Under the pieces are notes generated by a model. It ran no database searches and was not told the DNA's origin. It was given only the letters and a program-made list of their open reading frames with translations. Positions 26,335 through 36,446 of a DNA stretch of 64,000 bases are shown here, piece after piece. Position numbers and translations under genes: made by a program. This stretch comes from Stenotrophomonas maltophilia (lineage in GTDB: Bacteria > Pseudomonadota > Gammaproteobacteria > Xanthomonadales > Xanthomonadaceae): NCBI RefSeq assembly GCF_023518235.1, contig NZ_CP090423.1, positions 2,356,001 to 2,420,000 of the forward strand. The letters are read 5' to 3'. How positions within the stretch are numbered: position 1 is the first letter of the stretch; every line of letters starts with the position of its first letter.

Positions 26335-27083
26335 CAGGTGCCCCGGTTCCAGGCCATGTCATAGGCGCGGCGCAGCCGCGCGTAGTCCTTCTGCACGTCT
26401 TCCACGCTGCGTTCACCGCGCAGCTTGATCAGCGAGCGCAGCAGGCGCTTGAGATTGCGTTCACGCCAGGCGGTGGCCGGAATACGGATGACGCCACGGT
26501 CGAAGTCGATCAACCAGCCGTGGCCGTTGCCATCGAACAGGATGTTGTGCGCGTTGAGGTCGGCATGGTCCAGCCCGGCACGATGGAAGCGGGCGATCAA
26601 CCGACCGGTCTCCTCCCACGGCGCGCCGCGGCCGGCCACCAGTGCACGGTCGGCCAGCGAGCGCACGCCCTCGATCCGCTCCATCAGGATCGCAGCCCGG
26701 TAGCGCAGGCCCTCGCGCATGTAGAACGCGGCGATCGGCCGGGGCACGGGCAGCTTCTTTTCGCGCAGCGCGCGCATCAGCCGGAATTCGGCGAAGCTGC
26801 GGGTCCGGTCCGAGCCGCGCCACAGGTACTGGTCATGGCTGAGCTTGGCGGCCAGGCCGCCCCGCAGGTAGTGCCGCAGCACGCTGGCGCCGAACGGCGC
26901 ATCGACGAACCAGGCACTGCCCCGGCCACCCTCGCCCACCGGCCGGGCCCTGCTGCCCCAGTGCTGCGGCGAGAACAGGCCGATCTCGGCTTGCCGCAGC
27001 CGCTCGCGGTCGAACAGAATGGCCCCGATGCCGCGACCCTCGCGGCATGGCGTCAGCGCTTCATTGGCGTCGAATGCGACCAT
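26334..27083 (-). CDS. kdkA: 3-deoxy-D-manno-octulosonic acid kinase (Kdo kinase)
   Basis: 249 residues. KdkA phosphorylates Kdo in the lipid A inner core of LPS at the cytoplasmic face of the inner membrane. The protein-kinase-like fold shows [15 protein letters not shown], a [15 protein letters not shown] region, the catalytic loop [12 protein letters not shown] and the metal-binding DFDRG. I chose the ATG at 27083 ([12 protein letters not shown]); upstream codons overlap the divergent glycosyltransferase start. Only 20 bp separate the two divergent start codons. Confidence 0.9.
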   Translation of the reverse strand: MVAFDANEALTPCREGRGIGAILFDRERLRQAEIGLFSPQHWGSRARPVGEGGRGSAWFVDAPFGASVLRHYLRGGLAAKLSHDQYLWRGSDRTRSFAEFRLMRALREKKLPVPRPIAAFYMREGLRYRAAILMERIEGVRSLADRALVAGRGAPWEETGRLIARFHRAGLDHADLNAHNILFDGNGHGWLIDFDRGVIRIPATAWRERNLKRLLRSLIKLRGERSVEDVQKDYARLRRAYDMAWNRGT

Positions 27084-27103
27084 TTCATTGAGTCTAACAA
27101 CAC

Positions 27104-28150
27104 ATGGCATCAGCGTCCTCATCCTTGTGCCTCCTGCGCCTGTCCGCACTCGGCGATGTCACCCATGTCGTGCCCCTGGTGCGCACCCTGCAGGCCGCGC
27201 GCCCGGATACGCCGATCCATTGGATCATCGACAAGGCCGGCCACAAGCTGCTCGATGGCCTGCCGGGCGTCACCTTCCACGCCTACGACAAGAAGAGCGG
27301 CATGGCCGGCGTCAAGGAACTGCGCAAGCAGCTGCCACCGGGGCGATTTGAAGCGTTGCTGCAGATGCAGGTCGCATTCCGCGCCAATCTGCTGTCGGCC
27401 TTCATTCCGGCCGATCGCCGCATCGGCTACGACCGCAGCCGCTCCAAGGACCTGCACGGGCTCTTCATCAACGAACGCATTCCCGACCGCCCGGGCATCC
27501 ACGTACTGGATGCGATCGGCAGCTTCTGCGAACCGTTGGGCCTGCGCCAGACCGAGGTCAGCTGGGATCTGGCGGTACCGCCGTCCGCCCATGAGTGGGC
27601 TGCCGCGCAGTGGCAGGACGACGGTCGCCCGGTGCTGATGATTTCGCCGTGTTCCAGCCACGTGCGCCGCAACTGGTACGCCGACCGCTATGCCGCCGTG
27701 GCCAACCATGCCGCACAGCGCGGCTGGCAGGTCGTGCTGTGCGGTGGCCGCAGCGAGCTGGAGCGCAGCATGGCCGATGCCATCCAGGCGCAGCTGCCTG
27801 TACCGGCACTGGATCTGGTCGGCAAGGACACGCTCAAGCAGCTGCCCGCCCTGTTGGCCCGCGCCAACCTGGTGATGACCCCGGACTCGGGCCCGATGCA
27901 TATCGCCAACGCGATGGGCACCAAGGTGCTGGGCCTGCATGCGGCCAGCAATCCGCACCGCAGCGGCCCCTACTCGGACCGCCGCTACTGCGTGGACCGC
28001 TATGACGATGCTGCGCGCAAGTACCTCGGCAAGCAGGCGGCCGACCTGAAGTGGGGCACCAAGATCGAGTTCGACGAGGTCATGGAACTGATCACCGTCG
28101 AGGACGGCATCGCCGCCTTCGAACGCTACGTGGCGGACCACCTCACCTGA
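27104..28150 (+). CDS. GT9 family lipopolysaccharide heptosyltransferase-like glycosyltransferase
   Basis: 348 residues. It is an ADP-heptose:LPS heptosyltransferase-type (GT9, GT-B fold) protein with the N-terminal family motif [27 protein letters not shown]-like [14 protein letters not shown] in the second domain, and the donor-binding motif [14 protein letters not shown]. The cell site is the cytoplasmic face of the inner membrane. It is adjacent to kdkA on the opposite strand and convergent with DUF6165, consistent with LPS core work. Whether it is WaaC- or WaaF-like cannot be fixed here. Confidence 0.88.
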   Translation: MASASSSLCLLRLSALGDVTHVVPLVRTLQAARPDTPIHWIIDKAGHKLLDGLPGVTFHAYDKKSGMAGVKELRKQLPPGRFEALLQMQVAFRANLLSAFIPADRRIGYDRSRSKDLHGLFINERIPDRPGIHVLDAIGSFCEPLGLRQTEVSWDLAVPPSAHEWAAAQWQDDGRPVLMISPCSSHVRRNWYADRYAAVANHAAQRGWQVVLCGGRSELERSMADAIQAQLPVPALDLVGKDTLKQLPALLARANLVMTPDSGPMHIANAMGTKVLGLHAASNPHRSGPYSDRRYCVDRYDDAARKYLGKQAADLKWGTKIEFDEVMELITVEDGIAAFERYVADHLT

Positions 28151-28165
28151 GTCGATGGATCATCG

Positions 28166-28195
28166 GTAGCGCCGGGCCACGCCCGGCGGGTCTAC
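28166..28195. repeat. SMAG palindrome, GCCGGGC type
   Basis: GTAG, then GCCGGGC-CAC-GCCCGGC, then CTAC, between convergent genes. Its CTAC ends one base before the stop codon of the minus-strand DUF6165 gene. Confidence 0.75.
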
Positions 28196-28196
28196 C

Positions 28197-28601
28197 TCAC
28201 CCGCGCTGCGCGTAATCCTGGTAGGACTTCTCTTCCACATAGGCCGAACCCAGCGCCAGGTTGATCGCCTTCTTGATCCGTGCGCGCTCGTCATTGCGCA
28301 GGTAGACGCTGCGCGCCAGGTCGATGAAACCCTGGTCGAACGCCTGCGCCTTTTCCTTCAGGCGGATATCGTCCTCGATGTCCCACAGCTGCTCGTTGAC
28401 CGTCTTCAGCTCGGCACGCAGCCGGGCGATGTCCTTCACCGCCGCCGGGTGCGCCATCCAGGTCTGGTCGAGCGCCGACAGCTCCTTGCGCACGTTGGCC
28501 AGCTTGCCCTCGTCACTGATGCGCTCGGACTTGATCTGCAGGATCGAGATCTTGTCCAGCAGCTCGCCGAAAGAAACGGGAACGAGGATTTCAGCGGTCA
28601 T
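28197..28601 (-). CDS. DUF6165 family protein
   Basis: 134 residues. It is a small, mostly helical soluble protein rich in charged residues (GELLDKISILQIKSERI, ELKTVNEQLWDIEDDIR). This family is found beside LPS and glycosyltransferase genes in many Proteobacteria; its biochemical role is unknown. The ATG at 28601 begins the family's MTAEILVPVSFGELLDK; the longer frame upstream is repeat and tRNA sequence. Confidence 0.83.
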   Translation of the reverse strand: MTAEILVPVSFGELLDKISILQIKSERISDEGKLANVRKELSALDQTWMAHPAAVKDIARLRAELKTVNEQLWDIEDDIRLKEKAQAFDQGFIDLARSVYLRNDERARIKKAINLALGSAYVEEKSYQDYAQRG

Positions 28602-28701
28602 GGGGAAAGCTCCAGCAGATGATGCAGGCAGTTTAACCCGCGGCCCGCGATGGGATGGGTGGATCCACACGATGCGCGGCTGGTCCAGCCCGGCAGGAAC
28701 A

Positions 28702-28864
28702 GCATCCACGCATGGCGTGGATCTACTGATGCATCTGGAGCAACAAGCCCCTCTGTTGAGGGGCTGCCCCGCCAGGGGCGGGGAGAGGCAGGCAAAGGCA
28801 GGGGCCCACGCGTTGCGCAGCAACGTGTGGGGCGACGCGCAAAGCGCGTCGCGTCCCGCGCCAG
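28702..28864 (-). repeat. tRNA-Ser-linked structured repeat, copy 3
   Basis: Diverged copy of the 167-bp block found twice after tRNA-Ser(GGA). It lies on the minus strand directly after tRNA-Ser(CGA). Several differences are paired: the first hairpin becomes GCGACGCGC/GCGCGTCGC, and CCCAA/TTGGG of the second becomes CCCAC/GTGGG. The third and fourth hairpin stems are unchanged, and it ends in the same SMAG palindrome (28703-28726). Confidence 0.8.
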
Positions 28865-28910
28865 ATAAAGAAAAAGGGCTGCCTTTCGGCAGCCCTTTTT
28901 CTTTATCTGG
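28861..28910 (-). terminator. Terminator of tRNA-Ser(CGA), long palindrome
   Basis: A perfect 50-bp inverted repeat beginning with the tRNA's CCA: CCAGATAAAG, AAAAAGGGCTGCC, loop, and complement. Same architecture as the one after tRNA-Ser(GGA), but with different outer arms. Confidence 0.85.
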
Positions 28911-28998
28911 CGGAGAGGGGGGGATTCGAACCCCCGAGGCGCTATAAACGCCTGCCTGATTTCGAGTCAGGTACATTCAACCACTCTGCCACCTCTCC
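28908..28998 (-). tRNA. tRNA-Ser(CGA)
   Basis: Type II tRNA. The acceptor GGAGAGG pairs with CCTCTCC, there is a long variable arm, CCA is encoded at 28910-28908, and the anticodon CGA lies at 28964-28962. Confidence 0.95.
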
Positions 28999-29164
28999 GG
29001 GTGGTCCCCGGCGGACCGGGGACGCGCATCATACGAGGAAGTGAGGCCGGCGACAAGTCATTCCAGCCAATGAAGTGAAAATTTCCTCGGCGCATGCCTT
29101 GCCGGATGCTGGCGGCCCCCCGATGATGCCTGTCTCCCCCGCAATACCCCGCCCACGACCCACC

Positions 29165-29869
29165 ATGATCGAATTCGGACACCTCACCCACCCCGGCCTG
29201 CGCCGCGAGCTCAACGAGGACACCTACTACGGTGACAGCGAGCTGGCCCTGTGGCTGGTGGCCGACGGCATGGGCGGTCACGCCTGCGGCGAAGTAGCCA
29301 GCGCGCTGGCTCGCGAGACCATCGTCCGCGAAGTGCGGCGCGGTGCACCGCTGGTGCAGGCCATCCGCACCGCCGATGAAGAGATCATCCGCACCTCGCG
29401 CCGGCGCAATGACACGCTGCCGATGGGCACCACCGTGGTCGCCGCACGCGTGCAGGGCAATCGTTATGAAGTGGCCTGGGTTGGCGACAGCCGTGCCTAC
29501 CTGTGGCGCGACGGCCAGCTGGCCCAGCTCAGCCAGGACCACAGCGTGGTGCAGGAGCTGGTCGCGCAGGGCAACCTGACCGCCGAACAGGCGCGCGCAC
29601 ATCCGCACCGCAACGTGGTCACCCAGGCACTGGGTGTGACCGATCCGGCGCATCTGAATGTGGCCACCACCAGCGGTGAGCTGCGCCCGGGCATGCAGCT
29701 GCTGCTGTGCAGTGACGGCCTCACCGAAGAGGTGGATGACCGTGGCATCGCACGCACCCTGGCCTTCGACGATGCCAGCGCGCAGGAATGCGTGGACACC
29801 CTGGTGGCGGCCGCACTCGATGGCGGCGGCCGCGACAACATCAGCGTGATCCTGGTGCGCTGCCACTGA
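29165..29869 (+). CDS. PP2C-family serine/threonine protein phosphatase
   Basis: 234 residues. It is a metal-dependent PPM phosphatase related to Stp1/PrpC, with metal-binding motifs visible: NEDTYYG near residue 18, ADGMGGHACGE near 34-44, GDSRAYLWRDG near 107, CSDGLTEEVDD near 182, and GGRDNISVILV at the end. The start MIEFGHLTHPG follows family usage. No Hanks-type kinase is adjacent, so its partner lies elsewhere. Confidence 0.9.
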   Translation: MIEFGHLTHPGLRRELNEDTYYGDSELALWLVADGMGGHACGEVASALARETIVREVRRGAPLVQAIRTADEEIIRTSRRRNDTLPMGTTVVAARVQGNRYEVAWVGDSRAYLWRDGQLAQLSQDHSVVQELVAQGNLTAEQARAHPHRNVVTQALGVTDPAHLNVATTSGELRPGMQLLLCSDGLTEEVDDRGIARTLAFDDASAQECVDTLVAAALDGGGRDNISVILVRCH

Positions 29870-29875
29870 CGCACG

Positions 29876-29947
29876 GTAGTGCCGGCCGCTGGCCGGCTCA
29901 TCGGGAAACCTCGTATCACGCAGATGCCGGCGAGCGGCCGGCACTAC
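29876..29947. repeat. SMAG dimer, GCCGGCCGC type
   Basis: GTAG-TGCCGGCCGC-TGGCCGGC faces its complement ending CTAC at 29947. It starts 6 bp after the phosphatase stop and ends 10 bp from the dnaQ stop, between convergent genes. Confidence 0.8.
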
Positions 29948-29956
29948 CTCGATGTA

Positions 29957-30688
29957 TTACGCGCTGGCGGGTTCTTCCACCTTCGGGCCATCCCACAGGG
30001 CGTGGCCGGCCTTCTTGCGCAGTCGCTCCAGCCGCGCGGTGTGCGCTTCCAATTCCGACGGCGTAGCCACCACGCGCGGGCGCGGCAGCAGTTTGCTGGT
30101 GTCGAACGCGTGCAGCGCCGCACCGGCACCACCGCCCTCGTCATCGCCCAGGCCGAAGCCGATCTCTTCCTGGCCCGAGGTCAGAGCGATATAGACATCG
30201 CCCAGGATCTGCGCATCGAGCAGGCCGCCGTGCAGCGCACGGTGCGAGTTGTCCACGCCCAGCCGCTTGCACAGCGCATCCAGCGAATTGCGCTGACCGG
30301 GGAAGCGCTCGCGTGCCATCACCAGCGTATCGATCACCGTGCAGCGGTCGGTGATCTTCCCGTACTGCGGGCCCAGCAACGAAAGTTCGTTGTCGAGGAA
30401 ACCCAGGTCGAACGCCGCGTTGTGGATGATCAGTTCGGCACCATCGATGAACGCCAGGAACTCATCGGCGATCTGCGCGAAGTCCGGCTTGTCATCCAGG
30501 AACTCCAGGGTCAGGCCGGTGACTTCCTGCGCGCCCTGTTCGAACTCACAGTCCGGCTTGATGTACTGGTGATAGTTGTTGCCGGTCGGGCGGCGCTTGA
30601 ACAGCTCCACGCAGCCGATTTCGACGATGCGGTTGCCCTTCTTCCATTCCAGGCCGGTGGTTTCGGTATCGAGGATGATCTGACGCAT
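29957..30688 (-). CDS. dnaQ: DNA polymerase III epsilon subunit (3'-5' proofreading exonuclease)
   Basis: 243 residues. DnaQ is the editing exonuclease of the replicase. Exo motifs: DTETTG at residues 7-12 (Exo I), HNAAFDLGFLDNEL near 90-103 (Exo II), and HRALHGGLLDAQ near 148-159 (Exo III-epsilon). A Gly/Asp-rich linker leads to the C-terminal segment that would bind the alpha subunit. It starts 4 bp after the rnhA stop, the conserved rnhA-dnaQ pair. Confidence 0.95.
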   Translation of the reverse strand: MRQIILDTETTGLEWKKGNRIVEIGCVELFKRRPTGNNYHQYIKPDCEFEQGAQEVTGLTLEFLDDKPDFAQIADEFLAFIDGAELIIHNAAFDLGFLDNELSLLGPQYGKITDRCTVIDTLVMARERFPGQRNSLDALCKRLGVDNSHRALHGGLLDAQILGDVYIALTSGQEEIGFGLGDDEGGGAGAALHAFDTSKLLPRPRVVATPSELEAHTARLERLRKKAGHALWDGPKVEEPASA

Positions 30689-30692
30689 GGGC

Positions 30693-31145
30693 TCAGTTTA
30701 CCGGGCTGGAATCGCGGATCTGGATCGCCGCGTTGCGGGCCAGGGTATCCACCCGTTCATTGTCCGGGTCACCGGAGTGGCCCTTCACCCAGCGCCAGTC
30801 GATCTGGTGCCGCAGCGTGGCCGCATGCAGGCGCTCCCACAGCTCGCGGTTCTTCACCGGATCGCCGCCGGCGGTCTTCCAGTTCTTGCGGATCCAGCCG
30901 GGCATCCACTGGGTCAGGCCCTGCCGCACATACTGCGAATCGGTGTAGAGCACGATGTTGCACGGCTCGGTCAGCGTCTCCAACCCGGAGATCGCCGCCA
31001 TCAGCTCCATCCGGTTGTTGGTGGTGTGCGCTTCGCCGCCGCTCAGTTCGCGCTCATGGCCCTTGTAACGCAGCAACGCAGCCCAGCCGCCCGGGCCGGG
31101 ATTGCCAAGGCAGGAACCGTCGGTGTGGATTTCAATGGTTTTCAA
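30693..31145 (-). CDS. rnhA: Ribonuclease HI
   Basis: 150 residues from a TTG start at 31145 (reads [16 protein letters not shown]). TTG was preferred because a GGAG lies five bases before it and the protein then begins exactly where family members do; no ATG fits. Catalytic acidic residues are in TDGS (D9), RMELMAA (E47), TDSQYV (D69) and the [11 protein letters not shown] segment. It degrades the RNA strand of RNA-DNA hybrids and is co-transcribed with dnaQ. Confidence 0.92.
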   Translation of the reverse strand: MKTIEIHTDGSCLGNPGPGGWAALLRYKGHERELSGGEAHTTNNRMELMAAISGLETLTEPCNIVLYTDSQYVRQGLTQWMPGWIRKNWKTAGGDPVKNRELWERLHAATLRHQIDWRWVKGHSGDPDNERVDTLARNAAIQIRDSSPVN

Positions 31146-31158
31146 TACAACTCCAGGA

Positions 31159-31803
31159 TCAGGTAGCAACGGTGCCGTGCCAGCGCACCGGCAACGGTTT
31201 CGGCCCGGGCAGGGCCAGCGTGCGTTTTTCCGCATGGAACAGGCAGGCGGCGCGCAGTGGCGCCCAGCCACCGGGTCGGCGGCTGCCGGCGCCGCGCCAG
31301 AGCGGGCCGAGGTAACGCATATCGTCGCACTCCAGGCCATGGCGGCCGAGCAGCAGGCGGATCCGCTGCGGCGTGCGCACCACCAGTCCATGCTGGCGCC
31401 AGCGCGTGCGGTAGGGGCTGAACGGATTGAGGCTGCTCAACCACAGGTGCCCACCCGGCATCAGCACGCGTTCGCACTCGTCCAGCAGCCGGTCCGCATC
31501 GGCGGCGGTGACATGCTGCAGCACGATGGCATTGACGCTCTCGTTGGCCAGCGGCAACGGCAGCGCGCAGCGGGTATCACCGGCATAGCCGCCCCCCTGC
31601 CGGTACAGGCGCAGGCCGCGCCCGCCCAGTGCTGCGTCGCGCAGCCAGGCCGCACTCGGCGCGATCCACAACCAGGGCTGCGCAGGCAGCGCCGACAGCT
31701 GCGGCAACAGCAACTGTCGTTCCAGAACGCGCAGGGCCGCCGCCGGTTCGCTATCGAACCACGGGGTCTGGCTCGCTTGACGGGTGCTCTGCAGCGCGGG
31801 CAT
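31159..31803 (-). CDS. Class I SAM-dependent methyltransferase
   Basis: 214 residues with a Rossmann-type methyltransferase layout. The first glycine loop is weak ([20 protein letters not shown]), but the post-I to IV region ([40 protein letters not shown]) is typical of class I enzymes. It resembles YafS-like proteins found between gloB and rnhA in other gammaproteobacteria. The substrate is unknown. It is divergent from gloB with only 11 bp between start codons. Confidence 0.82.
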   Translation of the reverse strand: MPALQSTRQASQTPWFDSEPAAALRVLERQLLLPQLSALPAQPWLWIAPSAAWLRDAALGGRGLRLYRQGGGYAGDTRCALPLPLANESVNAIVLQHVTAADADRLLDECERVLMPGGHLWLSSLNPFSPYRTRWRQHGLVVRTPQRIRLLLGRHGLECDDMRYLGPLWRGAGSRRPGGWAPLRAACLFHAEKRTLALPGPKPLPVRWHGTVAT

Positions 31804-31814
31804 GGTCCAATTCT

Positions 31815-32579
31815 ATGCGACTGACTGCCCTGCCCGCATTTGCGGACAACTACATCTGGACACTGAGCGGCGACGACGGCGCGGCCGTGGTCGTCGACCC
31901 TGGCGATGCCGCCCCGGTGCTCGCACTGGCCGATCAGGGCCTGCGCGTGGACACCATCCTGCTCACCCACCACCACGACGATCACATCGGCGGCGTGCCC
32001 GCGTTGCAGGCCCGTTTTCCCGGCGTGCGGGTGGTGGCTCCCGTGGAAGAGCGCATCGCCAGCGCGACCGAGCGGGTCGGCGAAGGTGAACGCGTTCAGG
32101 CACTGGGGCAGATGTTCCACGTACTATCCGTGCCCGGGCATACCCGCAGCCACATCGCGTTTCACACTGCTGAACATCTTTTCAGCGGAGATTCGTTGTT
32201 CAGCCTGGGCTGTGGACGCCTGTTCGAAGGTACGCCGTCCCAGCTGCTGGCATCGATGCGCAAGCTGGGTACCTTGCCCGCGCAACTGCTGCTTTGTTGC
32301 GCCCACGAGTACACCGTGTCAAATGCCGTCTTCGCGCGGCATGTCGACCCCGCCAACGCTGCCCTGTGGCAGCGCCAAGAGGAGGCTTTGGCCATGCGCC
32401 GCGATGACCGTTCCACCCTGCCGGTAACCCTGGCCAACGAATTTGACTGCAATCCCTTCCTGCGTGTGCACACCGCGCCGATCCGTGCGTCGGTGTCGGC
32501 ACACCTGGGCCGTGACGTCGTGGACGACGTCGACGTGATGGCCGGTCTCCGGCACTGGAAAGACGGCTTCCGCGCATGA
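31815..32579 (+). CDS. gloB: Hydroxyacylglutathione hydrolase (glyoxalase II)
   Basis: 254 residues. It hydrolyses S-lactoylglutathione to lactate and glutathione, the second step of methylglyoxal detoxification. It has the zinc motif [10 protein letters not shown] near residue 52, [10 protein letters not shown] near 108, [23 protein letters not shown], and the C-terminal glyoxalase II helical domain. The start is the ATG at 31815, since family members begin [13 protein letters not shown]. The end overlaps mltD by 4 bp (ATGA). Confidence 0.95.
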   Translation: MRLTALPAFADNYIWTLSGDDGAAVVVDPGDAAPVLALADQGLRVDTILLTHHHDDHIGGVPALQARFPGVRVVAPVEERIASATERVGEGERVQALGQMFHVLSVPGHTRSHIAFHTAEHLFSGDSLFSLGCGRLFEGTPSQLLASMRKLGTLPAQLLLCCAHEYTVSNAVFARHVDPANAALWQRQEEALAMRRDDRSTLPVTLANEFDCNPFLRVHTAPIRASVSAHLGRDVVDDVDVMAGLRHWKDGFRA

Positions 32580-33775
32580 TGCGCCGAAGTCTGACGCTGG
32601 CCTTGGGGCTCGCCCTGGGGTTGGCCGGGAACGCGGGCGCGCAGTCGCTGGGCGCCGGCATCAGCCAGAACCTGACCGCCGCTGCTGCCCTGCCGCTGGA
32701 TCCGGCAGCGTTGCCGGCACCATCGGTGCGCAACGGCCAGGAGATCTTCACCAGCTTCCGCGACGGCCTGGCTGAGCCCAGCTGCGACGCCGAGGCCACC
32801 AGCCCGCGCTGGCAGAAGCAGTTCGCCCATGCGCCCTCGCGCCTGGCCAACCAGGATGACGATGCCCTGGTGTTGTTCGGCTATGTGGTCGAAGAGCTGC
32901 GCAAGGCCAGCCTGCCCACCGAGTTCGCCCTGATCCCGTTCGTGGAAAGCGGCTACCGGCCCAACGCCCGCAACGGCAGCGGCCCCACCGGCCTGTGGCA
33001 GTTCATCGCCACCACCGCACGCAACCACCGCGTACCGATGAGCAACGGCTACGATGGCCGCCTGTCGGCGGTGGATTCGACCCAGGCCGCGGTGCGTTAC
33101 CTGAAGACCCTGCACGGCATGTTCGGTGGCGACTGGCGCCTGGCCACGATGGCCTACAACGCCGGTGAGTACCGCGTGCTGCAATCGCTGCGCAAGGCCG
33201 GCATGAACGCGCAGAACGCCAAGCCGTCCGCCCTGCCGGGCCTGTCGCCGGTCACCTATGCCTACGTCGAGAAGCTGCATGCCCTGGCCTGCGTGCTGGA
33301 AGACGTGGAAGACCAGCCGGGCGTAATGGCCTCGCTGGACCGCACCGTACCGGTGCTGAAGGACCACACCCTGCCGGCCGGTACCAGCGTGCAGCAGTGG
33401 GCCGCACAGCGCGCCCTGGACCCGGCCCGCATCACCCGCCTCAACCCGGCCCTGGCCGGCGGTGGCCGCGCCTCGGGCACCACCCGCGTGCTGGCGCCGG
33501 TCTCGGCCGCCAATGCGACGGTAACCGAGACGGCGACCGCGCTGGTCGCCAGCGCCGCACCGGTGGCTGCCGCAGCGCCCACGCCGCAGGCCGCCAAGAC
33601 CGTTGCGGCGATCGCTGATCGTCCGCGCAGCCGCCGCCACACCGTCCGCGATGGTGAGTCGGCCTGGACCATCGCACGCCGCTACGGCATGCCGGTGAAG
33701 GCCCTGCTGTCGCTGAACGGCCTGAGCGGCAGCAGCGTGCTGAAGCCGGGCGCGGTGCTGCGCGTCGAAGACTGA
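32576..33775 (+). CDS. mltD: Membrane-bound lytic murein transglycosylase D with LysM
   Basis: 399 residues. A signal sequence ends near GNAGAQS. An SLT domain follows (LIPFVESGY with the catalytic Glu, [23 protein letters not shown]), then an Ala/Thr linker, and one LysM domain at the C-terminus ([18 protein letters not shown]). E. coli MltD has two LysM domains, so one may be lost or diverged. The region around residues 255-300 could hold a degenerate LysM. It cleaves peptidoglycan glycan strands in the periplasm. It is translationally coupled to gloB. Confidence 0.92.
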   Translation: MMRRSLTLALGLALGLAGNAGAQSLGAGISQNLTAAAALPLDPAALPAPSVRNGQEIFTSFRDGLAEPSCDAEATSPRWQKQFAHAPSRLANQDDDALVLFGYVVEELRKASLPTEFALIPFVESGYRPNARNGSGPTGLWQFIATTARNHRVPMSNGYDGRLSAVDSTQAAVRYLKTLHGMFGGDWRLATMAYNAGEYRVLQSLRKAGMNAQNAKPSALPGLSPVTYAYVEKLHALACVLEDVEDQPGVMASLDRTVPVLKDHTLPAGTSVQQWAAQRALDPARITRLNPALAGGGRASGTTRVLAPVSAANATVTETATALVASAAPVAAAAPTPQAAKTVAAIADRPRSRRHTVRDGESAWTIARRYGMPVKALLSLNGLSGSSVLKPGAVLRVED

Positions 33776-33796
33776 CGCGCCCGCCAGGCACTCTCT

Positions 33797-33826
33797 GTAG
33801 AGCCGAGCCCACGCTCGGCTTTTTTC
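33797..33826 (+). terminator. SMAG-derived terminator of mltD
   Basis: GTAG, then the GCCGAGC-CCAC-GCTCGGC hairpin, followed by six T's: a SMAG half that also has the form of an intrinsic terminator. Confidence 0.7.
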
Positions 33827-33847
33827 TTGCCCTCGAAACACCGCCCC

Positions 33848-33904
33848 GTAGAGTCGAGCTTGCTCGACCGCTTCTGTGTACCCAGCCGAGCAAGCTCGAC
33901 GCTA
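33848..33904. repeat. SMAG dimer, TCGAGC type
   Basis: Starts GTAG at 33848 and ends with a CTAG variant of CTAC. Convergent with the ppiD end. Confidence 0.7.
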
Positions 33905-33945
33905 GAGAACGTGGCAGAGCAGGCTCCACGCTTACGCACACCCAC

Positions 33946-33974
33946 AAAAAAGGCCCGGCAATGCCGGGCCTTTT
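33946..33974 (-). terminator. Terminator of ppiD
   Basis: The AAGGCCCGGC-ATTGCC-GGGCC type hairpin has an A-run and a T-run on either side; it works for the minus-strand ppiD gene 22 bp away. Confidence 0.8.
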
Positions 33975-33996
33975 CCGTTCACCGATGGCGCGACGC

Positions 33997-35952
33997 TTAC
34001 AGGTTCGCTTCGGTGGTCTGGATCACGAACTTCTTGCGCATCGTCTCGATGTAGCCCTTCGCAGCGGCCATGCCGTCGATCTGGCTCAGCTGGTCCTTCA
34101 GCTGCTTCTGCTGCTCGGCGGTCACTTCCTTGATGTCGCCCGGGTTGACCTTGTTCACCGCAAACAGCAGCGCGTGGCCGTTGACATCCACCTTGCCGTA
34201 GCTCGGCTTGCCTTCGGCCGGCACCGGCGCGCTGAAGATGGCGCGGTTGATTTCCGGGGTCGGCACCGGCTGGCTGCGCGGCAGGCCCGGCATCGGGCTC
34301 AGCTGCAGCTTCTCGCTGGCCGCCAGCGATTGCAGGGTGGCCCCACCCTTCAGCTTGGCCAGGATGGCATCGGCGGCCTTGTCGCTGGCCTGGCGCTGGC
34401 GATCGGCACGGATCGCGGCGATCACCTGCTCACGCGCCTTGTCCAGCGGCAGCGCCTGTTCCGGGGTGTGCGCGGCCACACGGATCACCACGCTGTGGTT
34501 GGTGGCACCGCCCAGGGCGATCGGATCGCTGGCGGTACCGTCCTGCACCAGCACGTCGGAGAATGCAGCACGCAGCACGGCCGGATCGGCGGCAATACCG
34601 CTGGCGGTGGCACGGGTGATCGGTCCCAGGGTCTGCAGCGGCAGGTTCACTTCCTTGGCCGCCGCCGCCAGATCGCTCGGGCTCTTGTTGATGGCATCGA
34701 CCAGACGGCCGGCCAGATCGTTGAAGCCACGTTCGCCATCGGCCTTGAGCTGCTCGGCGGCCAGCGTGTCACGCACTTCCTCGAACGACTTGCCCTGGCC
34801 GCCACGCACCGCGGCCACCTTGATGATGTGATAGCCGAAATCGGTCTTGACCGGGCCGATCACCTCGCCCGCCTTGGCCGCGAACAGGGCGTCTTCGAAC
34901 GGCTTGACCATCGCGCCACGCTCGACCCAGCCCAGGTCACCGCCCTGCGCCTTCGAACCCGGATCTTCCGAATTGGCCCTGGCCAATGCAGCGAAGTCGG
35001 CACCGGCCGCCTTGGCTTCGGCCGCGAGCTTGTTGGCCTTGGCTTCGGCACCGTCACCGGTGATCAGGATGTGCGAGGCCTGGCGCTGCTCCGGCGAGGT
35101 GAACTTCGCCTTCTCTTCCTCATAGCGCTTGCGCAGGGTTGCTTCGTCGGCCGGGGTCGGTGCCGGCAGGTTGCCACCGTTGATCTCGACATACTCCAGC
35201 GAGACGGTTTCGGCCTGGCGGAAATCCTTGCCATGGCTGTCATACCACTGCTTGATCTGTGCATCGGTGACCGGCGCGGTATCGGCCGGCACTTCCGGCA
35301 GCGCGGCCAGTTCAACGTCGCGGGTCTCGCCCAGCAGCTTCAGCAGGCGCTCGGTTTCGGCCTGGGTGACGAAGCCGGAGTTCTGAAGGCCGGCCGGGAT
35401 CACCGACTGCTGCAGGCTCTCGCGCACCAGCTCCTGGAACTGGGTCGGCGTACGCGGCGGATTGCCGCCGGCCAGCGCCAGGCGGTAGTTGTTCTCGTTG
35501 AACTTGCCGTTCGCATCGAGGAAGGCCGGCATCGTGGCGATGTACTCGCGCACCGCGCCATCACCGATCACCACGCCGGCCTGCTCGCCGACCAGGCGCA
35601 CCACCTGCTCGTCGATCAGCTGGTCGAGCACGGCCAGCTTGTTCTGGGTGCTTTCGAACGCGCGCGGGTCGAAGTTCTCGCCCTGCTGCTGGCGCTCACG
35701 CATGCGCTCCTGCTCGAAGCGGGTGCGGAAATCCTGCGCACTGATCTCATGGTGCTGCCACAGCATGCGCACCGGCCACCACGACGGTGCCGAACGCCAC
35801 CAGGTCGGCGGCGCGGAAACCTTGGCCACGTTCTGTGCGCCAACGCCACCGAGGTAGCTGTTGTCGATCACGAACAGGAACGGAATCATCAGCAGCCCCA
35901 GGATCACGGTGACGATCCAGCCTGAGGTCTTGTCGCGGAGTTTCTGCAGCAT
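33997..35952 (-). CDS. ppiD: Periplasmic folding chaperone / peptidyl-prolyl isomerase PpiD
   Basis: 651 residues. PpiD is anchored in the inner membrane and helps proteins leaving the Sec translocon. The short cytoplasmic N-terminus ([11 protein letters not shown]) is followed by one membrane helix (about residues 12-34), a SurA-like N-terminal region, and a parvulin domain near residues 280-375 ([50 protein letters not shown]). A long C-terminal chaperone region ends it. It lies downstream of hup and the Val/Asp tRNAs on the same strand, resembling the lon-hup-ppiD order of enterics. Confidence 0.93.
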   Translation of the reverse strand: MLQKLRDKTSGWIVTVILGLLMIPFLFVIDNSYLGGVGAQNVAKVSAPPTWWRSAPSWWPVRMLWQHHEISAQDFRTRFEQERMRERQQQGENFDPRAFESTQNKLAVLDQLIDEQVVRLVGEQAGVVIGDGAVREYIATMPAFLDANGKFNENNYRLALAGGNPPRTPTQFQELVRESLQQSVIPAGLQNSGFVTQAETERLLKLLGETRDVELAALPEVPADTAPVTDAQIKQWYDSHGKDFRQAETVSLEYVEINGGNLPAPTPADEATLRKRYEEEKAKFTSPEQRQASHILITGDGAEAKANKLAAEAKAAGADFAALARANSEDPGSKAQGGDLGWVERGAMVKPFEDALFAAKAGEVIGPVKTDFGYHIIKVAAVRGGQGKSFEEVRDTLAAEQLKADGERGFNDLAGRLVDAINKSPSDLAAAAKEVNLPLQTLGPITRATASGIAADPAVLRAAFSDVLVQDGTASDPIALGGATNHSVVIRVAAHTPEQALPLDKAREQVIAAIRADRQRQASDKAADAILAKLKGGATLQSLAASEKLQLSPMPGLPRSQPVPTPEINRAIFSAPVPAEGKPSYGKVDVNGHALLFAVNKVNPGDIKEVTAEQQKQLKDQLSQIDGMAAAKGYIETMRKKFVIQTTEANL

Positions 35953-36061
35953 GGTGAGGAATCACAAGGCCTGATTGGCGAGCCCGGCAGTGTAACCCGC
36001 TTCGTGGCAGGGACCAAAAGCAGCACCGGCGTGGGCTGCGCACCGCTTCGCGACGACACAA

Positions 36062-36094
36062 AGAAAAAGCCCCCGGCTTGCGCCGAGGGCTTTT
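36062..36094 (-). terminator. Terminator after the tRNA-Asp array
   Basis: AGCCCTCGGC-GCAA-GCCGGGGGCT type hairpin followed, on the minus strand, by a T-run. It separates the tRNA array from ppiD. Confidence 0.75.
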
Positions 36095-36099
36095 AGAGT

Positions 36100-36176
36100 T
36101 GGCGGAGCGGACGGGACTCGAACCCGCGACCTCCGGCGTGACAGGCCAGCATTCTAACCAGCTGAACTACCGCTCC
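36100..36176 (-). tRNA. tRNA-Asp(GTC), copy 1
   Basis: 77 bases with acceptor GGAGCGG/CCGCTCC, CCA encoded, anticodon GTC. Identical in sequence to the other three copies upstream. Confidence 0.95.
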
Positions 36177-36282
36177 GCGCTGAAACTTTGCAGGCGCCCA
36201 GTATATCCGAAGACTCCCTGGAAACCCAGCCCGGTGAACACTTTTTTCAAAGTTTTTTCACAAGGACTTAAGAATTCTGCAA

Positions 36283-36359
36283 TGGCGGAGCGGACGGGAC
36301 TCGAACCCGCGACCTCCGGCGTGACAGGCCAGCATTCTAACCAGCTGAACTACCGCTCC
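36283..36359 (-). tRNA. tRNA-Asp(GTC), copy 2
   Basis: Identical 77-base tRNA with CCA. The 106-bp spacer to copy 1 has T-rich runs and no hairpin terminator that I can see. Confidence 0.95.
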
Positions 36360-36446
36360 GTTCTTGCAAAAACCTTTTCGCCTTCCTCCCGAACCTTCCG
36401 GGGAGAAGACAAGGCCCCCAGCGTTGAACCGGGGGCCTCGATGTAA

